Shown: piece after piece, positions 54,639 to 64,000 of the stretch | How positions within the stretch are numbered: position 1 is the stretch's first letter | How the letters are laid out: each line of letters opens with the position of its first letter | Source: Chryseobacterium daeguense DSM 19388 | Lineage (GTDB): Bacteria > Bacteroidota > Bacteroidia > Flavobacteriales > Weeksellaceae | Reading direction: 5' to 3' | Assembly (NCBI RefSeq): GCF_000430825.1 | Contig: NZ_AUMT01000001.1 | Span: 421,014-485,013, forward strand | DNA: 64,000 nucleotides | The notes under the pieces: model-generated | Told to the model about the DNA's origin: nothing | Seen by the model: only the letters and a program-made list of their open reading frames with translations | Database searches by the model: none | Translations under genes and position numbers: made by a program

Positions 54639-55961
54639 ATGCCTTTATTAATTATCATATTTGGAGTGGTTATGCTGCTCATTTTAGTAACTGTAATCAG
54701 ACTAAACACTGTATTTTCCTTGCTTATAACATCGATAGCCGTGGGCTTTGCCATGCAAATGAGCGTTGTGGAAATCCTTAAATCTGTAGAGACAGGAGCA
54801 AGTAGTACTATGGGACAATTGGGACTTTTGTTGGCCTTTGGATCTGTTCTTGGAAAACTGATGACAGAAGGCGGTGCTGCAGAGCGCATTACAATGGTAT
54901 TGACAGACGTATTTGGCAAAAAGAATTTACCGTGGGCAATGGTGCTTACGGGCTTTTTAGTAGGCATACCGTTATTTTACAATGTTGGATTTATCGTATT
55001 GGTGCCATTTGTTTTTATGGTTTGTGCGTCTAACAGATTGCCTATGCTGTATGTAGCCATTCCGCTATTAGCAGCGCTGTCCGTAACGCATGGTTATCTG
55101 CCTCCCCATCCTGGAGCTACGGCCATAGCGCTTTCCTTTAAAGCTGACATTGGCTTGACGATGGTTTATGGTATTGTAGTGGCAATTCCTGCAATCATTA
55201 TTGGCGGGCCGTTATTTGGACGAACGCTTAAAGGCATCGCAACCAACCCGCCCCCGGAATTATTTCCTCAAAAACGTCAGGATGATGAAGGAAGACTTCC
55301 CGGGTTTGGAATTAGTCTGTTCACAGGCCTGTTTCCAATATTGCTGATAGCGTTGGGTTCTTTTTCTTATTTGATATTGCCGGAAGGCTCATTTGGGCTG
55401 ATAGCCCTACAGTTTCTGGGAGATCCTGTTATTGCTTTAATGATTGCATCCCTATTGGCTATGTACACGATGGGGATTCGGCAAGGTAAAAGCTTAAAGC
55501 AACAGTCGGAAAGTGTGGAAGAAGCCTTCCGTGGCATAACTATGATCCTTTTTATTATTGCAGCATCCGGCGTTTTCAAGCAGATACTAGTGGATAGTGG
55601 CGTAGCTGGCTATATAGCAAATTTGACAAACAATCTCAGTCTGTCGCCGCTGGTACTTGCGTGGTCTATCGCAGCGATTATTCGCATGGTTATAGGCTCA
55701 GCTAGTGTTGCCGGGCTTACGGCGGCTGGTATTATGCTGCCTATAGTACAGTCTGGCGGGGTTACTCCGGAATTAATGGTGTTGGCAACTGGTGCGGGCA
55801 GTCTGATGTTCTCACATGTTAATGATCCGGGTTTTTGGATGTTTAAATCTTATTTTGGAGTTAGTATAAAGGATACTTTTCGCTCTTGGACGCTTATGGA
55901 AACCCTAGTGTCCATTACTGGATTAGCTGGCGTGTTAGTATTACAATGGCTGGGAGTTTAA
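54639..55961 (+). CDS. gntP: GntP-family gluconate permease
   Basis: This 440-residue membrane protein has about 12 hydrophobic segments. GntP features include VGFAMQMSVVEILKSVETG, GIPLFYNVGFIVLVPFVFMV, GYLPPHPGATAIAL and NDPGFWMFKSYFGVS. It would import gluconate (or a related acid) with protons. It directly follows the kinase in the same operon. Confidence 0.88.
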   Translation: MPLLIIIFGVVMLLILVTVIRLNTVFSLLITSIAVGFAMQMSVVEILKSVETGASSTMGQLGLLLAFGSVLGKLMTEGGAAERITMVLTDVFGKKNLPWAMVLTGFLVGIPLFYNVGFIVLVPFVFMVCASNRLPMLYVAIPLLAALSVTHGYLPPHPGATAIALSFKADIGLTMVYGIVVAIPAIIIGGPLFGRTLKGIATNPPPELFPQKRQDDEGRLPGFGISLFTGLFPILLIALGSFSYLILPEGSFGLIALQFLGDPVIALMIASLLAMYTMGIRQGKSLKQQSESVEEAFRGITMILFIIAASGVFKQILVDSGVAGYIANLTNNLSLSPLVLAWSIAAIIRMVIGSASVAGLTAAGIMLPIVQSGGVTPELMVLATGAGSLMFSHVNDPGFWMFKSYFGVSIKDTFRSWTLMETLVSITGLAGVLVLQWLGV

Positions 55962-56611
55962 TAATCAATGGTTTCTATTGCCGACGGATTAAAATTGAAT
56001 CTGGATACTGATCTTTTCAATCTTTAATTCGCGAATTGGCTTAGGGTATACGACTCTGAATAAGACATTAATTCGCGAAATGAGAAATAGTAATAAATGA
56101 AAACAGCTTATATTGACAGCACAGAGCTATGTATGGTAGTATAGATAACGTGTATAAAAGGAATTATCTTGTCTTGAGTAATTCTTCTCGAAGAAATGGA
56201 AGTTGCACCACTGGAAAGCGCAAAGATAAAAGTTAGCGGAAGACAAAAAACAATAAAAACATAAAAATGACACGAATTGAAGAGTTTATAAATAAGATTA
56301 CAACCATTTTAAAATCTTGCCAACTCAAACTGAATCTCTATTTCTGTGACAGAAAATAATATGACAACTTATTACGGATTAAAAAATGAGAAGCAGAAAT
56401 TTCTTATCCAAAGAATAAAACATGAGCATTTGAAATAGGCTCTGTTATTAAGTCTTTTATAGGAATGTTAATACAATCATCAGCAAAATCCTAACAACAT
56501 TATTTTATTTATTTCAAATAATTTTTAGATATAGACAGTAAAATCTATCATTGTAATAATACCATCTATTTATAGTAATGTTGTAAATAAATATTCTTTA
56601 TATTTGTCTTA
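55962..56611. other. 650-base gap with repeated TTAATTCGCGAA
   Basis: TTAATTCGCGAA occurs at 56024-56035 (inside palindrome AATTCGCGAATT) and 56068-56079. A 30-codon frame starts at 56267 but has no recognised match. -7 element TATATTTG at 56599-56606 precedes the next small gene. Nothing else is supported. Confidence 0.5.
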
Positions 56612-56761
56612 ATGAGATTCCTGAGATTGATACTAAGCATTGTAGACGGAGCTGTAATCATTGTTGAAGCCACTTTACATCATTTAGGTTTAAGAAAAAC
56701 AAATAAGATTCTTACTCAATCTGAAATGGATGAAGAAGTATTTATTTGTTCATACTATTAA
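56612..56761 (+). CDS. Small protein (49 aa)
   Basis: ATG 56612 opens 49 codons: a hydrophobic N-terminal half (FLRLILSIVDGAVIIVEATL) and a polar C-terminal half. A perfect TATATTTG element lies five bases upstream of the ATG, so the message would be leaderless or nearly so. A strong terminator follows 24 bases after the stop. The neat promoter-ORF-terminator unit supports a real short gene with a possible single membrane helix. Function is unknown. Confidence 0.6.
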   Translation: MRFLRLILSIVDGAVIIVEATLHHLGLRKTNKILTQSEMDEEVFICSYY

Positions 56762-56784
56762 AATAATTTTAGAAAAATAAATTC

Positions 56785-56824
56785 AAAAAAAGTCTTTAAA
56801 CGATCATGTTTAAAGACTTTTTTT
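56785..56824 (+). terminator. Terminator after the 49-residue gene
   Basis: A 17-bp exact stem (arms AAAAAAAGTCTTTAAAC and GTTTAAAGACTTTTTTT) with a six-base loop. The arms are T/A-rich at the base. It could also serve the convergent DUF6029 gene. Confidence 0.9.
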
Positions 56825-56882
56825 GAATAATCATACCAGATTATGTAAAACCAGGTATGATAAAAATAATATAAAAATTGTA

Positions 56883-58535
56883 TTAATAATTAGCGCTTAT
56901 ACCCAGGGAAAAACCGGCACTTTCAGGTACAAACCTGCATACACCGCCTACACACAGAAGTCCTCCTCGCTGTCTGCCATAAGAAGCCTGAATTCTTGTG
57001 CTGTTTTTTCTGAAAACTAATCCTCCGGTATAATAATGAATTTGTTTTTCTTTTTCAGGATTACCGTAGTTATAAAGATCATTTATAAATATAGACCAGT
57101 GTTTCTTAAAGTTATATTCTGCCAGACCTGCGAGCCAGTTGCCGTGATAGCCATCTGCCCACTGGTGCTGTAGTTCCAGTTTTACAGAGCTTTTACTGAA
57201 TTTATAAATATTATCCAGGACTACAGTCTGGGCTTTCACCTGGCCTGTTGTTTCTTCAGTTCGATACGTATTGTAATACTGGTTTATGAGAACCAATGCA
57301 ACTTTCCAGTTCTCTTTCAGGCGTGTTCTGATATCTAAACTTTGATCAGAATAGTATTTTTCGCCTAATTTTAAGAATTCGGTTTCATAATCATTTTCGT
57401 CATTGATATATGAGCGGTATTTGCCTTTCAGTCCGTACCAATTAGAAATATTCAACGTTAGATCCGTTCCGTATTTTCCTCCCAGAAGAGTTCCTTTTTT
57501 TATTTTATAGAAAATATCAAACTGGGAACCTATTTCTCCTGCCTTTTTTTGTGAAAGGAAGGTAAGTTGGGGTTGAGCCTGGTAAACGTATATGTTGGCT
57601 AAGCTGTAGTCAAACTGTTTAGTAAGGGCAGGAACATAGTTCAGGATTGCATTGTTATAAATATTTCCGATCTGGTCTCTTTGTGAGTAGAGATTGAAAT
57701 TTTCCAGCCTTCTGAAATTCGCAATAATTCCAAAATTATTGGTGGCATAGGAAAGATTCAAATAATAAGCATTCCCCGAAAAGATATTATTAGGATCTAA
57801 TGTAGTTACCTGCTTTATATTATCTTTGGTTTTGTAGAGATATTCAAATTCCAGGGCAAATTTTGAATATTCCAGCTTTATCCGGCTGCCATAAACACTT
57901 ACATTTTTAGGGTACAGTATGTTTGTTTTGTTATCCTCATTTTTACTGACATAGCTAAAGCCGACACTTGACCTCAGTTTTTTCATTTTCATAAGGGAAT
58001 CCAACCTTACTTCAGCATCTAATCCTCCAATAAGTCCGTCCGTTAAGCCAAATCCGGATCTTTGTTTTCCAAAAAGGCCTTTTAATGTGACAATCTGGTA
58101 GGGATCTGTATATTTTATTCTTCCTCCTAAAAGAGAATTTGCAATTCCAAGCTGCTTATCTTCCCAAAGACGCAGGGCCAGTCCGCTTCCGAATTGTTCA
58201 TAAAAATGTCCTACAGTTGCATCTATCCCGGATTTTTCATTAGAATAATTAATATAATAAGTGCCCAGGTTTGTTTTTTTGAAAGCAGGATTATAGTTCA
58301 GGAGAGCTTCTGGCTCATAAGCTTCCAGCTGGGCCCCAAAAGTGAAATCTTTTATTTTATAGCTGGCATTCAGATAGTTATTTGATCTGAATCTTTGAGC
58401 CGCTTCTTTTTCGGTAAGCTTTACTTTTTTATCATCAATATAATACTGGGAATTGGATTCCAGATTAACGGTAAGCTGGGAAAATATTTTAACACTGGAA
58501 AGTAACAGGATTACGGTAGTTAATTTATTCTGCAT
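56883..58535 (-). CDS. DUF6029-family outer-membrane-type protein
   Basis: This protein of about 550 residues has a signal peptide (QNKLTTVILLLSSVKIFSQ) and many alternating beta strands, typical of a membrane beta barrel of the DUF6029 group in Bacteroidetes. The end is a hydrophobic strand (SAGFSLGISANY). The TTG start at 58550 is less likely. ATG 58535 is preferred. The TlpA-like gene ends just upstream (58547) on the same strand, so the two are one operon. Function is unknown. Thiol-redox partnership is suggested by position. Confidence 0.8.
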   Translation of the reverse strand: MQNKLTTVILLLSSVKIFSQLTVNLESNSQYYIDDKKVKLTEKEAAQRFRSNNYLNASYKIKDFTFGAQLEAYEPEALLNYNPAFKKTNLGTYYINYSNEKSGIDATVGHFYEQFGSGLALRLWEDKQLGIANSLLGGRIKYTDPYQIVTLKGLFGKQRSGFGLTDGLIGGLDAEVRLDSLMKMKKLRSSVGFSYVSKNEDNKTNILYPKNVSVYGSRIKLEYSKFALEFEYLYKTKDNIKQVTTLDPNNIFSGNAYYLNLSYATNNFGIIANFRRLENFNLYSQRDQIGNIYNNAILNYVPALTKQFDYSLANIYVYQAQPQLTFLSQKKAGEIGSQFDIFYKIKKGTLLGGKYGTDLTLNISNWYGLKGKYRSYINDENDYETEFLKLGEKYYSDQSLDIRTRLKENWKVALVLINQYYNTYRTEETTGQVKAQTVVLDNIYKFSKSSVKLELQHQWADGYHGNWLAGLAEYNFKKHWSIFINDLYNYGNPEKEKQIHYYTGGLVFRKNSTRIQASYGRQRGGLLCVGGVCRFVPESAGFSLGISANY

Positions 58536-58546
58536 TAGGAAAAAAA

Positions 58547-59032
58547 TCAATTATTTCTGTTACATTCTTTAATTTTCGAAATCAGTTCTTCTTCATCTCC
58601 TGCAGAATATCCCACGTGAGAATAAACAATTTTTCCTTTATGAACCAGAACTGTGTATGGAATACTGTTGATATTTAATGCTCTTTTTAATGATTGGTTA
58701 GGATCCAGCAATATGTCATAAGACCATCCTTTGCTTTTTACTACGGTTTTTACTTTGGAAGTAGTACGCGCATCATCTGTAGATATTGCATACATTTTAA
58801 ATTTGGTTTCTTTTTTCCAGTCATCATACTTGTCATTAATGGTGTTAAGTTCTTCCATGCAGGGTAAGCACCATGTGGCCCAAAAGCTCATTACTACGGG
58901 TTCTGAAGATTCAATTTTTGAAACATTTAATTTTTCTCCGGTCAGATTGCTCAGAGAAACATTAGGCAACTGCTGAGAAGAATAAAAGTTAAGAGATAAC
59001 AGCAGTGCTACTGATAATATTATTTTCATCAC
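58547..59032 (-). CDS. TlpA-like thiol-disulfide oxidoreductase
   Basis: This 161-residue protein has a signal peptide (KIILSVALLLSLNFYSSQ) and a thioredoxin-fold domain with redox motif FWATWCLPCMEEL (C55 and C58) and cis-Pro region INSIPYTVLV. It is probably a periplasmic thiol oxidoreductase serving envelope proteins. It is next to DUF6029 and opposite an Omp28-like gene whose own motif is WCGYC. Confidence 0.86.
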   Translation of the reverse strand: MMKIILSVALLLSLNFYSSQQLPNVSLSNLTGEKLNVSKIESSEPVVMSFWATWCLPCMEELNTINDKYDDWKKETKFKMYAISTDDARTTSKVKTVVKSKGWSYDILLDPNQSLKRALNINSIPYTVLVHKGKIVYSHVGYSAGDEEELISKIKECNRNN

Positions 59033-59048
59033 GTAAAATTTTATTTTT

Positions 59049-59098
59049 CAAATATACATACAATTTGTTATTAAATATTAAATAAAAATATATATTTG
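59049..59098. promoter_or_regulatory. Divergent -7 elements between TlpA and the Omp28-like gene
   Basis: On the - strand 59049-59056 reads TATATTTG, and on the + strand 59091-59098 reads TATATTTG. Both match TAnnTTTG. Their -33 boxes are weak. They would serve the - strand TlpA gene and the + strand gene at 59234. Confidence 0.5.
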
Positions 59099-59233
59099 CA
59101 ATATTATATATAATTATTAGTGGCTTATATTAGTTTTTTCACAATAATAAAAAGTTATTTTTTAACCATTTGATTTATTTGAATTTAATAAATATTAACA
59201 AATCGAAATTTCAATTAAAAATTTTATACGAAC

Positions 59234-60292
59234 ATGAAAAAAAGCTTATTATTTCTTTGTAGTGTGATTTTTATGCTTTCGTTCCTCCTTTGCTGTAGGG
59301 GAAACGAAAGTGATGAAGGGAACACAACAGTGACTTATCTATCTATCGCTTCCGAAGGTGGGAATGAAAAACTACTGGGAAAAACATTCACTTTTAAGGT
59401 GAAGGATAATCTTAGCAATGATGTAACCTCTGAAAGTAAAATATATGTTAATGACCAGCTTATATCCGGAAATACGTACACTCCCCAGCAAAAGGGAACA
59501 TATAGGTGTAAAAGCTACTTATAATAATTACCGATAAATCCTATCGCTGTAAATGTAGTTGTAAATGAGGGAGTTGCGTTTAAGCATAGAATCTTATATG
59601 AAGATTTCACAGGAACATGGTGCGGCTACTGTACAATAGCGCTGGCAAGGCATGATAATTTATCTTTGCAAACGGAAGACTACGTTTTCATAGGCATTCA
59701 CGGACCGGAAGGAACTACTGATCCCTGGGCAAATTCCACAAGCACAGAATTGGAAGTTTTAAAAAACATTTCAGAATGGCCAGGTATGTTTATAAACCGT
59801 AATGTCCTTTGGCCGTACGATTCCAATTACACAGACATGTCTCTGCCACTCAGTCAGCTAAAAGCTTACAGCAGAATAGGGATAAAAATGAACTCCACTG
59901 TTTCCGGAAACACGGTAAATATTGAAACAAAAACTTTCTTCACTGAAAATCTTAATAATCTTAAAATTGCGGCCTTCATTGTTGAAGATGGTTTGGTCCA
60001 TAACCAAAAGAATTATATCGGAGCACTTTATGGCGGGGCGAGCACCATTTATAATTACACCCATCATAATGTTCTTAGGAATAAACTAACAGGTTCTGTA
60101 ACCGGAGATCCTATTCCGGATTCACAAACAGTGATTTCAAATGAATACACAAAATCTTTCCAATACAATATTCCGGCAGGCTTTAATGCAGGTAATCTGA
60201 AAGTAATCGTGATGATACTGGATGGAAGTGGGGGCGTATTAAACGTAAGGGAAGAAAAAATAGGAACTGGTAACAATTATGAATTTTTATAA
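59234..60292 (+). pseudogene. Omp28-like lipoprotein gene with a local frame disturbance
   Basis: The N-terminal part has a lipoprotein leader (LLFLCSVIFMLSFLLCCRG) and an extracellular beta domain to about 59505. There an extra base, then a compensating change about 30 bases later (before CCGATAAATCC), put two in-frame TAA codons in the middle. The original frame resumes and contains EDFTGTWCGYCTIALAR and a long beta domain. If errors are ignored the product is about 350 residues, like Omp28 family proteins. It may be dead or a sequencing artefact. Confidence 0.75.
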
Positions 60293-60319
60293 ATTATTTT
60301 AACAATTAAAATTAAACAA

Positions 60320-62188
60320 ATGAAAAAGATTTTATTTCTTTTGAGTATTCTTATATTTGGAGTACATCATGCACAGACTTACTATAGTCAGAATTTCAAT
60401 ACAGCCGGCCTTAACGGATGGACAAGTACAGATTTGGATGGAGATACTTATCAGTGGAGTACTATAAATGCTTCAAGTCTAAATTCTAATTTAGGTAAAG
60501 GATCTTTGATTTCATATTCTTACATCAATAATACTCCGGTAACACCTAATAACCTTATTACATCACCGTTAATCAACTTAGGAACTGTAACTGCATCCAC
60601 TGTTTCTTTAAAGTATGACTTGGCAACAAACAGTAATTATCCTGCTGAAAAATATTCCGTTTATGTTACTACTACTAACAGCTCAGGAGCAATTGTAACT
60701 TCTACTCCTGTTTTCACAGAAACAGTTGCAATAGGTGGGTATCAGAATAGAGTTATTGATCTTACCCCTTATATCGGACAGCAGGTCTATATCTCATTCA
60801 GGCATTATGACTGCTACGATCAATATTATTTAATTGTAGATAATATTGAAGTAAAAACTATTGCAGCTAAGGATGTAGCCCTTAAAAAAATATCTTTAGA
60901 TAAATACGGACTAATTAATACTGATTATACCCTTAAAGCAACCGTAAAAAATAATGGTTCTGAAACACTTAATAATATCACTATGAACTGGAATGACGGA
61001 ACTACAGATCATATTGCTACAATTCCTTTATCTACTCCTATAGCATCTGGACAGGAAGGGATTATAAATCATTCTATTTCTGTAAACTACCCGTCAGTTG
61101 TAGAGAAAAATATAAATGCGACCATCACACAGGTAAATGGTGCGCCAGATATAACCCCGGCAGATAACAGCCTTAGTACAAAATTCAAAACTGTAAGCCA
61201 GAATTCTCCTAAAAAAGTGCTGATAGAAGAAGGTACAGGAACATGGTGTGGATGGTGCCCGAGAGGTACAGTAGCCATGAACTATATGGAGACCAACTAT
61301 CATGATAATTTTGTAGGAATTGCGGTGCATAATGGTGACCCTATGGTAGTTGCAGAGTATGATAACGGAGCAGATATAAGCGGTTTCCCTGGAATGAATG
61401 TAGACAGAGTACTTTTAGGTGAAAGTGTAGATACCAACAATATGGTTTCTAAGGTTAATGCAAGAAAAAACCTTGTAGTTCCTGCTGAGCTTAATGCTTC
61501 GGGTACCTTAGCAGGGAATTCACTTACATTTAATGCATCAGCAACATTCAGAACATTCTTTAATAATGCTAATTTTAGGCTTGCTGTTGTCTTGATGGAA
61601 GATGATGTTACTGGTACTGCCAGTGGTTATGGCCAAACTAATTATTATGCAGGTGGAGGAAATGGCCCGATGGGAGGTTTTGAAAGCTTGCCCAATCCGG
61701 TTCCTGCTTCACAAATGCAGTATGATCACGTAGCAAGAATGCTCTTGGGAGGTTATAGCGGTCAGGCAGGATCAGTACCTGCCACTATTACAGACGGGCA
61801 GGTTGCAAGCTATACGTTCACAGCTACAATTCCTTCAGGATATAACACCAGCAAGCTAAAAGCTGTATTGCTTCTGCTGGATGCAACTACCGGTGAGGTG
61901 GTAAATGCACGTTCTTTTGTATTGGGAACTTTAGGTACATCTGATATTAAAACCAATGAAAACTATCTTACAATCTATCCTAATCCGGCTGCAGACTACA
62001 TTAAAGTACAGGCAAATCATAGTGTGGACCTTGCGTTTTATGATGCTTCTGGAAGACTTGTTTTAGAAAAATCCAATGTTTCTCCGGATACGGCAGTTTC
62101 TGTTCAGGGATTAGCTAAAGGAAATTATATTGTCTCTATTAAAGAGAAAAATTCAAAGCCTAAAACTCAAAAATTAATCATAAAGTAA
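60320..62188 (+). CDS. Secreted Omp28/MAM-like protein with a T9SS sorting domain
   Basis: This 622-residue protein has a signal peptide (KKILFLLSILIFGVHHAQ), a jelly-roll-like domain (about residues 20-190: YYSQNFNTAGLNGWTSTDLDG), an Ig-like region, an Omp28-related domain with GTGTWCGWCPRGTVAMN, and a C-terminal type IX secretion sorting domain (NYLTIYPNPAADYIKV, LAKGNYIVSI). It is exported to the surface or medium through T9SS. Its WCGWC motif is like that of the gene before it. Confidence 0.86.
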   Translation: MKKILFLLSILIFGVHHAQTYYSQNFNTAGLNGWTSTDLDGDTYQWSTINASSLNSNLGKGSLISYSYINNTPVTPNNLITSPLINLGTVTASTVSLKYDLATNSNYPAEKYSVYVTTTNSSGAIVTSTPVFTETVAIGGYQNRVIDLTPYIGQQVYISFRHYDCYDQYYLIVDNIEVKTIAAKDVALKKISLDKYGLINTDYTLKATVKNNGSETLNNITMNWNDGTTDHIATIPLSTPIASGQEGIINHSISVNYPSVVEKNINATITQVNGAPDITPADNSLSTKFKTVSQNSPKKVLIEEGTGTWCGWCPRGTVAMNYMETNYHDNFVGIAVHNGDPMVVAEYDNGADISGFPGMNVDRVLLGESVDTNNMVSKVNARKNLVVPAELNASGTLAGNSLTFNASATFRTFFNNANFRLAVVLMEDDVTGTASGYGQTNYYAGGGNGPMGGFESLPNPVPASQMQYDHVARMLLGGYSGQAGSVPATITDGQVASYTFTATIPSGYNTSKLKAVLLLLDATTGEVVNARSFVLGTLGTSDIKTNENYLTIYPNPAADYIKVQANHSVDLAFYDASGRLVLEKSNVSPDTAVSVQGLAKGNYIVSIKEKNSKPKTQKLIIK

Positions 62189-62198
62189 CACAACCTAC

Positions 62199-62237
62199 AT
62201 CAGGGAAGCTCAAATCTTTTTGGGTTTTCCTGATTTT
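62199..62237 (+). terminator. Terminator after the T9SS protein
   Basis: ATCAGGGAAGCTCA pairs with TGGGTTTTCCTGAT with a few G-U pairs, and a T-run follows. Confidence 0.7.
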
Positions 62238-62252
62238 TAAATATTTAAACCT

Positions 62253-62999
62253 ATGAAAAAAATTAGTTTCTTATTATTATGTTCATTGATGTCTTCATGG
62301 AGCCAGGCCCAGATTGCTTTGGCAAAAGATGACGGCACCCCGATTGCAGACGGGCAGGTATTCACTTACAATACAACAGATGAAAATATTGCAACCCTGC
62401 ATTATAAGATCAAAAATACATCTGCTTCACCTATTAAGGTGAGGATTAAAATCATGAGCATTCAGAATGCTACGGGAAGCAGCTTCCAGTTCTGCTATCT
62501 GAGCACCTGTCTGCCTTCGGTAGCTTTAAATGCAGTATACCCGTCAAATTCAAGTTCGCCGATTACTATTGCAGCCAATTCAGAAACGCCGTCTACGGGC
62601 TACAATATGTGGAATTCCAATCCGGGAAGCGGTACATTTCCTATTGATTATGTTATAAAGTACTATCTGGTAAATAACGGTAATACAGAATATGGTACAC
62701 CCGTTACCATTACTTACAGGTACGATCCCAATGCAGTTTTGGGCGTAAATGAATTACAAAATAATAAAGATGCCTTCGCAAGCATTCCTACAACTCTTGT
62801 AAACAGCAGTCTGCAGGTCACGTCCAGGGAAAATGTTTCATATACTTTGCATAACATGGAAGGCCGCTCTTTATTAGCAGGAAACCTTAAAAAAGGAAGC
62901 GAGGAAATAAATGTATCCAGCTTAAGTACCGGAAACTATATTGTGACACTTAAAAATTTCCAGGGGAAAACTATGGTAAAGAAGATTACTAAAAAATAA
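62253..62999 (+). CDS. Secreted protein with T9SS-type C-terminal domain
   Basis: This 248-residue protein has a signal peptide (KKISFLLLCSLMSSWSQAQ), a beta-rich domain (about residues 25-160, with Cys in QFCYLSTCLPS) and a short C-terminal domain similar to T9SS sorting tails (SYTLHNMEGRSLLAGNLKKGS, LSTGNYIVTLKNFQGK). Function unknown. It is co-oriented with the preceding secreted proteins. Confidence 0.78.
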   Translation: MKKISFLLLCSLMSSWSQAQIALAKDDGTPIADGQVFTYNTTDENIATLHYKIKNTSASPIKVRIKIMSIQNATGSSFQFCYLSTCLPSVALNAVYPSNSSSPITIAANSETPSTGYNMWNSNPGSGTFPIDYVIKYYLVNNGNTEYGTPVTITYRYDPNAVLGVNELQNNKDAFASIPTTLVNSSLQVTSRENVSYTLHNMEGRSLLAGNLKKGSEEINVSSLSTGNYIVTLKNFQGKTMVKKITKK

Positions 63000-63069
63000 T
63001 TTTGGTTATTTGAGATTTACAAAGGAATAAATTCATTGGGTAAATTCTCAAAATTTTAATTAAAGTAAA

Positions 63070-64000
63070 ATGAAATTTAAAAGCTGGTTTTTATTAGTTC
63101 TGTTGTTTTTAGGAGCAGGAATTAATGCACAAATCAAAAATCCTGTAAAATTTAAATTTACAATCAACGATTTAGGAAATAATCAGTACGAAGCAGTGCT
63201 GAATACCACCATGGAAAACGGATGGCATATCTACTCCAAAGACCTTCCTGAAGATACCGGAATTCCTACAGAATATAAAGTTTCCGGGAAAAATATCGAA
63301 CTGATTGGGAAATTCACCGAAGTTGGTAAAAAACATGAAGAATTCTCTGAAGCTTTCGGGGGTAAGATTATTTATTACTCCAATTCGGCAGGATTTAAGC
63401 AGAAATTTAAGCTGAAGGACGCAGCAAAACCAGGAGATGTGGTTGCTGAAATCACTTACCAGACCTGCGACGACAGGGTTTGCCTGGCTCCAAACACCCT
63501 GGAATTCAACAAGCAGGTAACTCCAAAAGGCACAGAAGAAACTCCAGCCGATGAAAAAACAGAACCTGCAAAAGATTCCGCAGCCAGTCCTGCAGCAGCT
63601 GAAACAAGAGCTGTAAATCAGGTAAAAACAGAAAATACAGCCACAGCAGCCTCAAAGCTTGACCCAAAACAATTAAAAATAGAATCCATCAATTTCCAGA
63701 AACCACTGACTGACTGCGGAACTGCAGCAGCCAAAGTGGATGAAAATTATTGGACTTATTTATTCCTTGGATTCATCGGAGGATTAATTGCACTGCTTAC
63801 CCCGTGCGTTTTCCCGATGATTCCCCTTACCGTTTCCTTCTTTACAAAAGGGAATAAAAACAAGGCAAAAGGAAAAAGAGATGCGCTCATTTATGGATTT
63901 TTTATCCTTTTAATTTTTGTGCTGCTGAGTATTCCTTTCCATATTATTGATGGAATTGCAGGGAATATTTTTAATGAAATTTCCACCAGCGTATGGCTGA
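63070..64000 (+). CDS. DsbD-type thiol:disulfide interchange protein, partial
   Basis: From ATG 63070 the frame runs off the window. It has a signal peptide (KFKSWFLLVLLFLGAGINAQ), a DsbD alpha-like N-terminal domain (GWHIYSKDLPEDTGIPTEYK, CDDRVCLAPNTLEF) and an Ala/Thr/Lys-rich linker. The first CcdA-type helices follow, with LLTPCVFPMIPLTVSFFTK. It would pass electrons from cytoplasmic thioredoxin to periplasmic thiol proteins such as the TlpA gene at 58547. It is incomplete at the 3' end here. Confidence 0.88.
   Translation, partial: MKFKSWFLLVLLFLGAGINAQIKNPVKFKFTINDLGNNQYEAVLNTTMENGWHIYSKDLPEDTGIPTEYKVSGKNIELIGKFTEVGKKHEEFSEAFGGKIIYYSNSAGFKQKFKLKDAAKPGDVVAEITYQTCDDRVCLAPNTLEFNKQVTPKGTEETPADEKTEPAKDSAASPAAAETRAVNQVKTENTATAASKLDPKQLKIESINFQKPLTDCGTAAAKVDENYWTYLFLGFIGGLIALLTPCVFPMIPLTVSFFTKGNKNKAKGKRDALIYGFFILLIFVLLSIPFHIIDGIAGNIFNEISTSVWL

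Overview
The window reads as chromosome of a low-GC flavobacterium, most likely Chryseobacterium or a close Weeksellaceae relative. The evidence is the promoter style (TTTG, 19-base spacer, TAnnTTTG), the N-acylornithine type of arginine pathway, a type IX secretion sorting tail, DUF6029 and Omp28-like envelope proteins, and an IntDOT-like integrase. No database search was possible. Names rest on motifs, length and context.

Region by region. 0-5.7 kb: arginine genes argD, argF', argB, argE and argH on the + strand, with hairpin repeats in the gaps. 5.8-12.7 kb: an Lrp/AsnC regulator divergent from pyrB, then carA and carB. pyrB sits behind what looks like a translation-coupled attenuator. carA and carB are separated by a REP-associated tyrosine transposase lying between two REP hairpin arrays. 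13-20.1 kb (- strand): a complete-looking non-phosphorylating L-fucose pathway (permease, mutarotase, dehydrogenase, lactonase, UxaA-type dehydratase, second dehydrogenase, FAH-type hydrolase), with related repeats in its longer gaps. 20.5-28.1 kb: housekeeping and small genes (DNA-repair methyltransferase, DUF2911, GNAT, cupin, lipoprotein, a frameshifted dienelactone hydrolase, a HAD phosphatase behind ten TAAGGT repeats, an HsdR_N protein, holA, trxB).

28.2-48.1 kb: a tRNA-Ser(UGA) gene followed by an integrase and about 19.4 kb of accessory DNA. The island ends at a second copy of the tRNA 3' end (47736-47752), which leads into a decayed left end with an integrase remnant. A 0.43-0.47 kb repeat occurs both inside the island (34785-35211) and at its right end (47275-47740), which suggests stacked elements. 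The left segment holds two S41 protease genes, the second fused in frame to a restriction-modification specificity domain. A second specificity fragment converges on it and a serine recombinase follows. This is the most unusual locus in the window. The right segment is a stress and envelope cargo: CsbD-like protein, AraC regulator, a tiny Lys-rich protein, GH130 enzyme, a glycosyltransferase fusion, two receiver-only response regulators, a Crp/Fnr regulator, a ChaA-like antiporter, a MaoC protein, a cold-shock protein, a GT14 enzyme and a broken YhcG-type nuclease gene.

48.2-64 kb: a Crp/Fnr regulator and an SDR gene, each with a matching dyad upstream; a cNMP-domain/thioredoxin-reductase fusion; a secreted protein; gluconate kinase and permease; a 49-residue protein; a DUF6029 protein with a TlpA-like partner; an Omp28-like lipoprotein gene with a local frame disturbance; two secreted proteins with likely T9SS tails; and the start of a DsbD-type gene that runs off the window.
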